Shown: positions 13,749 to 21,145 of the stretch, piece by piece
Numbering within the stretch: the stretch's first letter is position 1
Layout: each line of letters begins with the position of its first letter
Assembly (NCBI GenBank): GCA_031267055.1
Contig: JAIRZV010000056.1
Coordinates: 1 to 21,145 of the forward strand
Direction: 5' to 3'
Source: Candidatus Margulisiibacteriota bacterium
Lineage (GTDB): Bacteria; Margulisbacteria; Termititenacia; Termititenacales; Termititenacaceae
Length of the DNA: 21,145 bases
Program-made: the position numbers and the translations under genes
Notes under the pieces: generated by a model
Databases searched by the model: none
What the model was told of the DNA's origin: nothing
What the model saw: only the letters and a program-made list of their open reading frames with translations

Positions 13749-13762
13749 AAAAGTTTTAAACT
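13734..13762 (+). promoter_or_regulatory. Candidate promoter of the RRM gene
   Basis: TTGCAA (13734-13739), 17 bp, TAAACT (13757-13762). A second -10-like TAAAAT is at 13771-13776. The leader would contain GGGGGAG (13784-13790), 12 nt before ATG 13803. Confidence 0.35.
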
Positions 13763-13802
13763 ATGTTCAATAAAATTGTCCACGGGGGAGAATTAGAGCA
13801 TT

Positions 13803-14129
13803 ATGGAATTAGACGTTGTAGAAAACAATTCTCAAGAAATTTCGCAAGAAAAAGTTGCGCAAATCTATCTCGGCAATGTGCCGTGGAAAGCCTCACCGGA
13901 AGATATCTCCATGCTGTTGTCCACGCAGGCCAATTTGCAGGTCAAGGACGTGCGCATCGTCAAGGAAAAGGACACCGGCCGGTCGCGCGGCTTTGCTTTT
14001 GTGGACATAGTTAATAAAGACCCGGAAGCGGTCATCAAAAATGCTCCCGAGCTGGTCTTGCAAGGACGCACGCTGACTGTCAAATACGCCAATGCCCGCA
14101 AAGAAAAATCGCACGAATTTAATCTCTAA
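13803..14129 (+). CDS. Small single-RRM RNA-binding protein
   Basis: 108 residues with one RNA-recognition motif at ~20-97. RNP2 is IYLGNV (21-26) and RNP1 is RGFAFVDI (62-69), with both aromatic positions of RNP1 present. A 20-residue acidic N-terminus precedes it and a short basic tail follows. Proteins of this size and type are known from cyanobacteria and several other bacterial lineages, where they bind single-stranded RNA, often in stress or cold response; the role here is not known. GGGGGAG lies 12 nt upstream of ATG 13803, slightly far. The last 38 nt overlap the start of yqeK, so the two genes are translationally linked. Confidence 0.9.
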   Translation: MELDVVENNSQEISQEKVAQIYLGNVPWKASPEDISMLLSTQANLQVKDVRIVKEKDTGRSRGFAFVDIVNKDPEAVIKNAPELVLQGRTLTVKYANARKEKSHEFNL

Positions 14130-14631
14130 ATTTCAGGCGGCTTTAAAACAAAAGTTGACCGCGGAAAAATACCGGCATTCTCTGCGCACCGCGGACTGGG
14201 CTAAAGAAATCGCCGGGTTTTGCAATTACGATCCTGACACCGCGTATCTCGCCGGACTTTTGCACGATTGTGCCAAGACTTCCGACGCGGGTTATTTGCT
14301 GGCGCAAGCTCAAAAACGCCGCATCAGGCTAACCAAAAAATACAGGGAAAATCCGCTGCTACTGCACAGTCCGCTGGGCGCGGCGCTGGCGCGCGAGGAA
14401 TTCGGCGTCACTGACCAAAAGATACTCAACGCCATACATTATCATACGCTTGGCCGCGCCAAGATGGTCAAATTGGAAAAAATAATTTACGTCGCGGATT
14501 ATTCCGAGCCGGGGCGCCGCTCGCCGGCCGCGCGGCAGATCCGCCGGCTTTTGCGGAAAACCGGAGATTTAAATCAAGCCGTAAAAATTAAAAAGGAAAC
14601 TAACGCCAGAAAATTCGGTGAAACCGCCTAA
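14092..14631 (+). CDS. yqeK: YqeK-type HD-domain hydrolase (Ap4A hydrolase family)
   Basis: 179 residues. HD-superfamily metal ligands are visible: His29 (YRHSLRTADWA), His58-Asp59 (LAGLLHDCAK), His92 (LLHSPLGA), His116/His118 (AIHYHTLG) and Asp136 (YVADYSEPGR). This motif series is specific for YqeK, shown in other bacteria to split diadenosine tetraphosphate symmetrically into two ADP. ATG 14092 lies inside the RRM gene. The following gene is an LCP protein, and yqeK followed by an LCP/lytR gene is a common arrangement in Firmicutes. The companion genes nadD and rsfS of that cluster are not here. The C-terminal ~35 residues are basic and variable. Confidence 0.92.
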   Translation: MPAKKNRTNLISKFQAALKQKLTAEKYRHSLRTADWAKEIAGFCNYDPDTAYLAGLLHDCAKTSDAGYLLAQAQKRRIRLTKKYRENPLLLHSPLGAALAREEFGVTDQKILNAIHYHTLGRAKMVKLEKIIYVADYSEPGRRSPAARQIRRLLRKTGDLNQAVKIKKETNARKFGETA

Positions 14632-14658
14632 AACAGGCCGCTGCAAAAACGCATCTTG

Positions 14659-14667
14659 TGTTAAAAT
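14659..14667 (+). promoter_or_regulatory. Extended -10 element of the LCP gene
   Basis: TGTTAAAAT ends 9 nt before ATG 14677, the same sequence and the same distance as at thiG. No Shine-Dalgarno sequence is present, predicting a leader of about 2-4 nt. Confidence 0.55.
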
Positions 14668-14676
14668 ACGCCAATT

Positions 14677-15912
14677 ATGTTCAGCGGCGCGCAAAAGAAA
14701 ATCCTGATAATTATTGCCATTGTTTCAATAGTCGGGGCTTTGAGTGGCATCATCATCAATGTCATCAATTACAACGCACAGGCTTTTGGCACGCTCGTCA
14801 AACTGCTCACCATGAGTTTTCCGCAGCGGCATCTTTCGGACAATACCACAGTGCTCGTCATGGGCATCGACAACAGCGCGGACAATGTGCGCCGCGCCGA
14901 CACGATCATGGTCGCCAATCTCAACCCGTACACGAAATATATCGGCGTACTGTCCATACCGCGCGACTGCCGCATGCCCGTGCCCGGTCACGGCCAGACC
15001 AAGATCAATCACGCTTACGCTTACGGCGGGCCGCAGTTGCTGCGCGAAGCGGTGTCCAATTACCTCCAGACGCCGATCCAGTATTATATAGAAATCGATA
15101 TTGACGGACTGGCCGCGCTGGTCGATCAGATCGGCGGCGTGCCGCTCAATGTGGAAAAACGCATGTACTATGTCGACCGTGCCGGTGATCTGTATATTGA
15201 TTTGCAGCCGGGCTATCAGGTGCTCGACGGTAATAAAGCCATGCAATATGTGCGTTTTCGCAGCGACGCCACAGTGGATCTCGGGCGTATCGAGCGACAG
15301 CACAAATTTTTGCAGGCCGTCGGCAACAAATTGCTGAAAGTCAATATTATTTTCAAAGCGCCGACGATGATTTTTAAAATGGCCAAATTTGTGCGTACCA
15401 ATGTGCCGGCGGCGCTTTTTGTGGACGTGGCCAACCGGGTCAAAGAAGCCTATCAACTCGGTCATCTGGACATCGTAACCATACCCAGCACACCGGTGGA
15501 CATCAACGGTGTAGCCTATCTGCAGCCGGACTGGCAGCGCACGCAAGCCCTTGTGCAGCGCGTGATCCGTGGGTACGAGTTTTACACGCCCAGCTTGCCG
15601 CCTATCAAAAAGCCGCCGGAACTCTCTATCGAAGTGCTCAACGGCAGCGGCACCACTGGCATGGGGCGCAATATGGAAAGAAAATTAAAAACGCTCGGCT
15701 ATCAAGTCTGGAACACCAAAGACGCCGGCCGTTTTGATTACGGCGAAACGCTCATCATCAACTGGCAGAGCGAGACGCTGGAAGACGAGGCGCATATTTT
15801 GGCGCGCAAACTTTACATCAATCCCGCCAATATTTTGACGCGCCGGCCGCAGCAAAACACCAGTTTGAGTTTTTCTATTATCGTCGGCCATGACTGGCCA
15901 ATAGAGCGTTGA
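14677..15912 (+). CDS. LytR-CpsA-Psr (LCP) family protein with LytR_C domain
   Basis: 411 residues. An N-terminal membrane helix (~9-30) anchors the protein with the rest outside the cytoplasm. The LCP domain (~57-215) keeps the pyrophosphate-lipid site: VMGIDNSADN with Asp65, RRADTIMV with Arg73/Asp75, LSIPRDCRM with Arg96, the KINHAYAYGG segment and the QYVRFRSDATVDLGRIERQ signature. Residues ~315-411 form a LytR_C domain (SIEVLNGSGTTGMG). LCP enzymes transfer undecaprenyl-linked glycopolymers to peptidoglycan. ATG 14677 follows an extended -10 by 9 nt. mutS starts 1 nt after its stop. Confidence 0.92.
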   Translation: MFSGAQKKILIIIAIVSIVGALSGIIINVINYNAQAFGTLVKLLTMSFPQRHLSDNTTVLVMGIDNSADNVRRADTIMVANLNPYTKYIGVLSIPRDCRMPVPGHGQTKINHAYAYGGPQLLREAVSNYLQTPIQYYIEIDIDGLAALVDQIGGVPLNVEKRMYYVDRAGDLYIDLQPGYQVLDGNKAMQYVRFRSDATVDLGRIERQHKFLQAVGNKLLKVNIIFKAPTMIFKMAKFVRTNVPAALFVDVANRVKEAYQLGHLDIVTIPSTPVDINGVAYLQPDWQRTQALVQRVIRGYEFYTPSLPPIKKPPELSIEVLNGSGTTGMGRNMERKLKTLGYQVWNTKDAGRFDYGETLIINWQSETLEDEAHILARKLYINPANILTRRPQQNTSLSFSIIVGHDWPIER

Positions 15913-15913
15913 T

Positions 15914-18355
15914 ATGCGGAGAGCAGAGCCTGAAGCAACACCGATGATGCGCCAGTATTTGGATATCAAGGCGCGGCATCAGGACGCTATTGTTTTTTTT
16001 CGGCTGGGCGATTTTTATGAGATGTTTTACGCCGACGCTGAGCTGGCGGCGCGGGAGCTGGAGTTGACTTTGACTGGCCGCGGCAGCAAAGAACACAAAA
16101 TGCCGATGTGCGGTGTGCCGTACCACGCGGCGGACAATTACATCGCACGGCTGATCAACAAAGGCTACAAAGTGGCGATCTGCGAGCAGGTGGAAGACCC
16201 CGCTCTGGCCAAAGGTCTGACCAAACGCGAAGTCATCAAAGTCATTACGCCGGGTACGCTGATGGATGAAAAATTAATCCCCGGCCAGGCGGCCAATTAT
16301 CTCGCGGCGATTACCAGCACAGATACAAAAGATGAAACTTTTGGCCTGGCTTTTGCCGATATTTCCACCGGCGTATTTAAAGCCGCCGAACTGCACGGGC
16401 TGGACAATCTGCGCGCGGAAATTTTGCGCGTCGACCCCAAAGAGATTATTTACACCGCCGCGGAAAATCCGGCCAGCCTGGAAATAGCAGCCACGCGCGT
16501 CGAACAGCCCGGCCCGGCCAGCGCGCAAAAAATCCTGGCGCATTTCCCCAGCGACACGTCGCGTGACTTCGCTCTCGAAAACAATCCGCTGGCTTTGCAG
16601 GCCGCCGCCGCAGTTTTTAATTATTTCAAGGCCGCGCAAAAAACCGAGCTAAAACAGCTGACCAGACTGGAGTTTTATCTGCCGCAAAATTATATGTATC
16701 TGGACAGCGCATCGCGCAAAAATCTGGAGCTGACGGAAACGATACGCGGCGGCGGCAAAACCGGCTCGTTGTTCGGGCTGCTGGACAAGACCCGGACTTC
16801 GATGGGCAGCCGGCTGCTCAAAGAATGGTTGTGTTATCCTTTGCTAGACCAAACGGAGATCGAGAGCCGTTACAACGCGGTCGGCGAATTGCTGAACGAT
16901 CTGGTGGCGCGTGCGGAATTAAATGAGCTGCTCAAAGATGTTTATGACATAGAGCGGCTGATCGGGCGCATCACCAACGGCAACGCCAACGCGCGCGATC
17001 TCATCTATCTCAAAGAATCGCTGCGCGTCATTCAGAGCTTGACACCGATTTTAAAACAATTTTCCGCGCCGCTGCTGACCGCGCTCAAGGACAGCGCTCG
17101 GCAAAAAACCATGCAGGAAATTTGCGCGCTGATCGACCGAGCCATAGTCGACGAGCCGCCGCTGCTGGTGACCGCCGGCAATATTTTCCGCGATGGCTAC
17201 AATGCCGAGCTTGACGAACTGCGCAAAATAAACCGCTCGGGCAAAAAATGGATCGCCGAACAGGAAAATCAGGAGCGCGAACGCACCGGCATTAGATCGC
17301 TGAAAATCGGCTACAATTCGGTCTTTGGTTACTATATAGAAATTTCCCACGCCAATCGCGATCTGGTGCCGGCGAATTATATTCGCAAACAAACGCTGAC
17401 TACCGCCGAGCGTTACATCACGCCGGAGTTAAAAGAAAAAGAGGAAACTCTGTTGCGCGCCGGCAGCCGCATCGAAAAACTGGAGCATAGTCTTTTTAGC
17501 GAACTGCGGCAAAACATCGCCGCGGCCACGCGGCAAATCCAAAGCGTCGCGCGGGCGGTGGCTGTGCTGGACACGCTGCTGGCTCTGGCGCAAACCGCCG
17601 CGAATCAGCATTTCGTCCGGCCGAGTATTTTAAGCGGCGACACCGCCAAGCTCTATATTAAGAATGGCCGACATCCTGTTGTCGAGCAGGCGCTCGGGAC
17701 AACGGCGTTCATACCCAACGATCTGCTCCTCGCGCCCGCTGAAACCCGTCTCATGCTGCTTTTCGGCCCCAATATGTCCGGTAAATCCACCTACATGCGG
17801 CAGGCCGCGCTGCTCGTGCTCCTGGCGCAGGCTGGCAGTTTTGTGCCGGCGGACAGCATGGAGTTCGCGCTGATCGATCGGCTTTTCACGCGTGTCGGCG
17901 CGATGGACGATCTTTTTTCCGGCAAATCGACTTTTATGGTGGAGATGGCCGAGACCGCAAATATTGTGCGCAACGCCACTCCGCGTTCGCTGATAATTCT
18001 CGACGAGGTCGGCCGCGGCACGAGCACTTATGACGGCATGGCCATTGCCTGGGCTTTGACGGAATACATTTACATGCGGCTCGGTGCGCAAACAATTTTT
18101 GCCACACATTACCATGAGCTGGCACAACTGGCCGCCAAATATCCGCAAATTAAAAATTTCAATGTGTCCGTTGCCGAAAAAGGCCAGGACATTACTTTCC
18201 TGCACAAAGTCGTGCCCGGACCGGCCAGCGGGAGCTACGGCATACATGTGGCGCGGCTGGCCGGACTGCCGGAAGAGATCACCGCGCGCGCCGCGCAAAT
18301 CCTGTCCGCGCTCGAACAGCCGCAGACCAGCAACGGACAGATGAATTTGTTCTAG
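15914..18355 (+). CDS. mutS: DNA mismatch repair protein MutS
   Basis: 813 residues, full length. The mismatch-reading motif is in FFRLGDFYEMF (Phe-x-Glu present). The clamp and lever region follows, and the ATPase has Walker A GPNMSGKST (618-626), Walker B LIILDEVGRG (Asp697, Glu698) and FATHYHEL. The C-terminus ends in QMNLF, a typical beta-clamp-binding motif. ATG 15914 is 1 nt after the LCP stop without a good ribosome site. Homologues usually start near TPMMRQYL, so ATG at residue 11 or 12 is an alternative. Expression probably depends on the LCP gene transcript. mutL is not in the window. Confidence 0.97.
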   Translation: MRRAEPEATPMMRQYLDIKARHQDAIVFFRLGDFYEMFYADAELAARELELTLTGRGSKEHKMPMCGVPYHAADNYIARLINKGYKVAICEQVEDPALAKGLTKREVIKVITPGTLMDEKLIPGQAANYLAAITSTDTKDETFGLAFADISTGVFKAAELHGLDNLRAEILRVDPKEIIYTAAENPASLEIAATRVEQPGPASAQKILAHFPSDTSRDFALENNPLALQAAAAVFNYFKAAQKTELKQLTRLEFYLPQNYMYLDSASRKNLELTETIRGGGKTGSLFGLLDKTRTSMGSRLLKEWLCYPLLDQTEIESRYNAVGELLNDLVARAELNELLKDVYDIERLIGRITNGNANARDLIYLKESLRVIQSLTPILKQFSAPLLTALKDSARQKTMQEICALIDRAIVDEPPLLVTAGNIFRDGYNAELDELRKINRSGKKWIAEQENQERERTGIRSLKIGYNSVFGYYIEISHANRDLVPANYIRKQTLTTAERYITPELKEKEETLLRAGSRIEKLEHSLFSELRQNIAAATRQIQSVARAVAVLDTLLALAQTAANQHFVRPSILSGDTAKLYIKNGRHPVVEQALGTTAFIPNDLLLAPAETRLMLLFGPNMSGKSTYMRQAALLVLLAQAGSFVPADSMEFALIDRLFTRVGAMDDLFSGKSTFMVEMAETANIVRNATPRSLIILDEVGRGTSTYDGMAIAWALTEYIYMRLGAQTIFATHYHELAQLAAKYPQIKNFNVSVAEKGQDITFLHKVVPGPASGSYGIHVARLAGLPEEITARAAQILSALEQPQTSNGQMNLF

Positions 18356-18374
18356 AAAATTTGTGTGGTATCAT
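18347..18374 (+). promoter_or_regulatory. Candidate promoter of the lipoprotein gene
   Basis: TTGTTC (18347-18352), 16 bp, TATCAT (18369-18374), with CATAAT overlapping at 18372-18377. The leader of ~25 nt contains AGGAGG just before ATG 18407. It overlaps the end of mutS. Confidence 0.4.
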
Positions 18375-18406
18375 AATGTCTATCAGTTTTTTAGGAGGGT
18401 TTTCCC

Positions 18407-19402
18407 ATGAAAAAAGCATTAAAAATCTTAATAGGGGTTTCCGTGGTTTTGACTTTGTGCGGCTGCGGCAAAACCAATCTCCTGCAATGGGCAGCTCCGG
18501 TTCCCAAGCAGGACAATACGGAGGCCGCGCGTCAGGCTATCGATGAAGGCAAATACGAAAAAGCCTATAATTTGGTCAAAGACGACGACAGCGACGATGG
18601 CAAAATAATCCGGGCGCAGGCTTTGCTCGGCAAATCTGATATTGATCTCGCGGCGGTCATCGTTGCGCTGGGCAAGGACGCTGTAGATCTTGGCGGCGGC
18701 ACAAAATCCGACAGTCCGATACTCAAACTAGAAAGTTTAATTGATGACGCTGGACATAGAGAAAACGTGCTGGCCGCCGCAAATCTGTATCTTTCAGTCA
18801 ACGTCAATAAAACTTCGGACAAAGTGATCGGCGCATTAACCGGTCTGCTCGCGCATGTGGCTAATTTACGCAGCGCGGTTATGGCCGACGGAAAATCAGA
18901 TTTTAAAGCTTACATATCCGGCAAGTCTGATAATGACGAATGCGAGTCTTTTTACAGCGCGCTTGGTTCAGAAAAATTAGGTTATATCACTATGGCGGTT
19001 AGTTTTTTGAACAACGGCAGCGAGGATATTAAAGAAGCTGTCGCCTCCGCCAACGCCACGCTAAAAACAATAGATGCTTCCATAGATTTCGTGAAGAAAG
19101 CCAAAAACGCCAAAAGCGATCCTAATACTAGCAATGATGTTTACGCGGATATCGCCAAGGATTTGTTAGACAATATAACCGAAAGCATATTTGAGGAATT
19201 TGGTTACGCAGGTGACACATACAGCGGCAAATTATCCCTGAAAACATTGAAAAGCCAGATTGCTGACGCGGTGATAGACGACGATACTAATCCAGCAACT
19301 ATAGTGGCAAAACAAGCTATTGCTAATGCGATCAAAGGCGCTACTAATTTGCCGGCACAAGCCGCGCCTTGGGAAACAGTCAAGGTGCTGTTCGGTTTAT
19401 AA
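18407..19402 (+). CDS. Lipoprotein of unknown function, helical repeat-like
   Basis: 331 residues. A short lysine-rich start and a hydrophobic core end in the lipobox LCGC with Cys20, so it should be lipid-anchored and periplasmic. Residues ~38-75 (AARQAIDEGKYEKAYNLV, then AQALLGKSDIDLAAV) look like a TPR-type helical pair. The rest is Ala/Asp/Lys-rich helix with no domain that I recognise. A consensus AGGAGG precedes ATG 18407. The outer-membrane protein gene follows after 16 bp with its own ribosome site, so the two are probably one operon and may act together at the outer membrane. Confidence 0.8.
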   Translation: MKKALKILIGVSVVLTLCGCGKTNLLQWAAPVPKQDNTEAARQAIDEGKYEKAYNLVKDDDSDDGKIIRAQALLGKSDIDLAAVIVALGKDAVDLGGGTKSDSPILKLESLIDDAGHRENVLAAANLYLSVNVNKTSDKVIGALTGLLAHVANLRSAVMADGKSDFKAYISGKSDNDECESFYSALGSEKLGYITMAVSFLNNGSEDIKEAVASANATLKTIDASIDFVKKAKNAKSDPNTSNDVYADIAKDLLDNITESIFEEFGYAGDTYSGKLSLKTLKSQIADAVIDDDTNPATIVAKQAIANAIKGATNLPAQAAPWETVKVLFGL

Positions 19403-19418
19403 TATTAAGGAGCAAAAC

Positions 19419-20720
19419 ATGAAAAAATTTTTAGCAATATTTTTAATTTCCGCGTTGGGTTTTACAGCGATCAGGCCGGTCGCTTATTTCAGTCCCAAAC
19501 GTTTGGGCATGGGTGGCGCGGGCACAGCGGTCGTTGATAAAGAAAATTCTTATTTTTACAATCCGGCGCACGTGGCGGCGATCAAAAGCTCGTTTCATCT
19601 GCCGCCTTTATTATTCATGCCAAATACTCTTTATTTCAGCACGGAAACTTTGGACATTATTGATAAGATAAGCCAGAGCCAAAACGACAACGCTGAAAAC
19701 CAAGACGAACAAACGGTAAAAACATTCCGCGAAATTGTTCCCGCCAAACTTGGTCTCGGCGGCAGTTATTCGACTGGATTGGTTTTTACTCTGGACAATA
19801 TCGGCAGTTTTGCGCTCGGCGCCTATGGACTCGGCCGTTTGGACGCCAATATTCTTAATCGTCTGTCACCGCGTTTTGACCTGACCGGCTACGGCGACGG
19901 AGTATTGGCGTTGAGTTATGCCCGCGAAATATCGCTCGAGTCTTTTTTGCCGGAGGATCCGGAGGCGTTCTCGCTTTTAAGACCTTTAAAAAACCCAATG
20001 GTCGGCATCACGCTTAAAAATATTGCCAGAATTTCGCCGTACAATATCGCCGAAGACGAAGAAATGCTTTCACTGGAAGTACTGGAACTGCTGGGTGAAT
20101 ACGCCACGTTGCCGATTTCCGGACGTATAGGCAGTGGACTGGGTCTCGACCTTGGCGCGCAGACCGGCATCGACACGCCTGTCGGTACAGTGACCGCCGC
20201 GGTGGTCTTGAATAATCTTTTTACGACGCTCAAAGGTGTGCAGTATGAGTTTGTGACGGGCAATAAAGATCTGAATATTTTTGACGAGTCTGTTTACCAG
20301 CAAACCATTCCTTTCACCGCGACTTTTGGCCTGGCCTGGCGCGCCTCGCCTTTTGCCAATCCGCCGTTTCAGCCAACAGATCCGGACAGCCACGCTCTGC
20401 CTGTTCTTTCGCATATTTTCAAATACACCTACGGGGCTATGAATTTTATTTTGCCGGACACGACTTATGCCGCGGATTTTGATTTCATCAAACCGGACAA
20501 CACATTTTTCCAGCGCCTGCATCTGGGTCTGGAACAGCCGTATTTTGACGGGCTGATCGATTTGCGTCTCGGCCTCAATCAAGGCTACCCGACTTTTGGT
20601 CTGGGCGCCAATCTCGGTTGGTACCACGTGGGTTTCCTGTACTACACGGAAGAGCTGGGCCAAGAGATCGGTCAGCGGCCGGCGTCTTATTATGTTTTGC
20701 ACAGCAGTTTTGTTTTTTAA
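19419..20720 (+). CDS. Probable outer-membrane beta-barrel protein (TraF/PorV-like)
   Basis: 433 residues. AAGGAG lies 6 nt before ATG 19419, which is followed by a signal peptide of about 17-23 residues. The mature start has the motif SPKRLGMGGAGTAV, then SYFYNPAHVA, the opening seen in FadL/PorV/TraF-like barrels. The remainder alternates short amphipathic strands rich in Gly, Tyr, Phe and Leu (ALGAYGLGRL, GLDLGAQTG, FGLGANLGWYHVGFLYY), and the last residue is Phe (SSFVF), as expected for insertion by the BAM complex. Substrate or partner is unknown. ispH begins directly after the stop codon. Confidence 0.75.
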   Translation: MKKFLAIFLISALGFTAIRPVAYFSPKRLGMGGAGTAVVDKENSYFYNPAHVAAIKSSFHLPPLLFMPNTLYFSTETLDIIDKISQSQNDNAENQDEQTVKTFREIVPAKLGLGGSYSTGLVFTLDNIGSFALGAYGLGRLDANILNRLSPRFDLTGYGDGVLALSYAREISLESFLPEDPEAFSLLRPLKNPMVGITLKNIARISPYNIAEDEEMLSLEVLELLGEYATLPISGRIGSGLGLDLGAQTGIDTPVGTVTAAVVLNNLFTTLKGVQYEFVTGNKDLNIFDESVYQQTIPFTATFGLAWRASPFANPPFQPTDPDSHALPVLSHIFKYTYGAMNFILPDTTYAADFDFIKPDNTFFQRLHLGLEQPYFDGLIDLRLGLNQGYPTFGLGANLGWYHVGFLYYTEELGQEIGQRPASYYVLHSSFVF

Positions 20721-21145
20721 ATGAAAATAGTCTTGATCGAGCCCCGTGGTTTTTGCCGCGGGGTGCAGCGCGCACTGGACAAACTGGACGCCGCGCTAAA
20801 GTCCGGCCAAAAAATTTATGTGCTCAACGAAATAGTTCACAACAAAACGATCATTGCGGATTATTTAAAAAAAGGCGTGGTTTTTGTCCAGGATATTCAG
20901 AGCGTGCCGCCGCAAAGCCGCATTGTCTTTAGCGCGCACGGTGTACCACCGGAAATTTACCGGCAGGCTCAAGCGCGCGATCTAAAAATCATCGACGCTG
21001 TCTGTCCGCTGGTCAAAAAAGTTCACCGCGAAGTCCTGGAATTCACTAAAAAAAATATCCCGATTATTTACATCGGCCACAAAAAACACGAGGAAGTCCG
21101 CGGCGTGTACGGCGAAGCTCCGCAAAATATCACCATTGTGGAAAG
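20721..21145 (+). CDS. ispH: 4-hydroxy-3-methylbut-2-enyl diphosphate reductase IspH (3' truncated by window end)
   Basis: The first 141 residues are visible. IspH carries out the last step of the non-mevalonate (MEP) isoprenoid pathway, reducing HMBPP to IPP and DMAPP with a 4Fe-4S cluster. Cluster ligand Cys12 (RGFCRGVQRAL) and Cys95 (DAVCPLVKKVH) are present, as are substrate-site histidines in NEIVHNK and FSAHGVPP. ATG 20721 follows the barrel-protein TAA with no gap, which suggests translational coupling. No own promoter or ribosome site is evident. The third cluster cysteine lies beyond the window. Confidence 0.95.
   Translation, partial: MKIVLIEPRGFCRGVQRALDKLDAALKSGQKIYVLNEIVHNKTIIADYLKKGVVFVQDIQSVPPQSRIVFSAHGVPPEIYRQAQARDLKIIDAVCPLVKKVHREVLEFTKKNIPIIYIGHKKHEEVRGVYGEAPQNITIVE

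Noticed and set aside
13653..13760. A 35-codon minus-strand frame that shares the peptide KNRLQ with a frame at the other repeat copy
   Set aside because: The shared peptide follows simply from the identical 16 bp; the frames are short and diverge at once outside it.
14725..15546. A 273-codon minus-strand frame opposite the LCP gene
   Set aside because: His/Asp/Val-rich shadow of a confidently identified gene, without start signals.
1..21145. CRISPR array, tRNA, rRNA, transposase
   Set aside because: I found no regularly spaced repeats, no cloverleaf or rRNA-like sequence and no transposase motif; reading by eye could miss a degenerate tRNA.

Overview
The window comes from an uncultured-looking, moderately GC bacterial chromosome. 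Most genes have GC-rich third positions, and several accessory genes are visibly AT-richer. A lipoprotein, a probable outer-membrane barrel and a periplasmic binding domain argue for a two-membrane cell. RNase J, an LCP-LytR_C wall protein and YqeK are Firmicutes- or cyanobacteria-like traits, and the small lone RRM protein is also known from cyanobacteria and relatives. A lineage near Cyanobacteria/Margulisbacteria would fit, but that is an inference and not shown by the sequence.

Layout: (1) 1-1146: the 3' end of an unrecognised gene, then a BtuD/FecE-type ABC ATPase. (2) 1143-7032: thiamin genes (ThiD2-ThiE fusion; overlapping thiG-thiH) interleaved with accessory genes: two XRE regulators, a putative zinc-metalloprotease lipoprotein, a 2H phosphoesterase on the other strand, and a probable gene remnant. 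(3) 7250-11357, minus strand: dapA, RNase J and an unusual gene in which a cobalamin/siderophore-type binding protein and a BtuC/FecCD permease form one polypeptide. The ATPase of region 1 is its likely partner, so an entire importer would consist of two genes about 6 kb apart. (4) 11421-13760: an accessory island. It holds a Phd/PIN toxin-antitoxin operon with a palindromic operator inside its promoter. Next to it is a 1.5-kb unit flanked by a perfect 16-bp direct repeat, carrying two long hairpins, an orphan phage-tail-collar-like protein and a divergent XRE regulator with a palindrome between them. (5) 13803-21145, plus strand: RRM protein, yqeK, LCP/LytR, mutS, a lipoprotein, an outer-membrane protein and the start of ispH.

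Two kinds of gene start are visible. Several housekeeping genes (ABC ATPase, thiE, thiG, dapA, lytR) have a TGnTAnAAT-like extended -10 element (only partly matched at the ATPase) just 6-10 nt before the ATG and no Shine-Dalgarno sequence, so their mRNAs should be leaderless or nearly so. Accessory, regulatory and envelope genes mostly have a proper Shine-Dalgarno sequence and a longer leader. No tRNA, rRNA, CRISPR array, transposase or recombinase gene is visible, and there is no room for a TPP riboswitch upstream of the thiamin genes.
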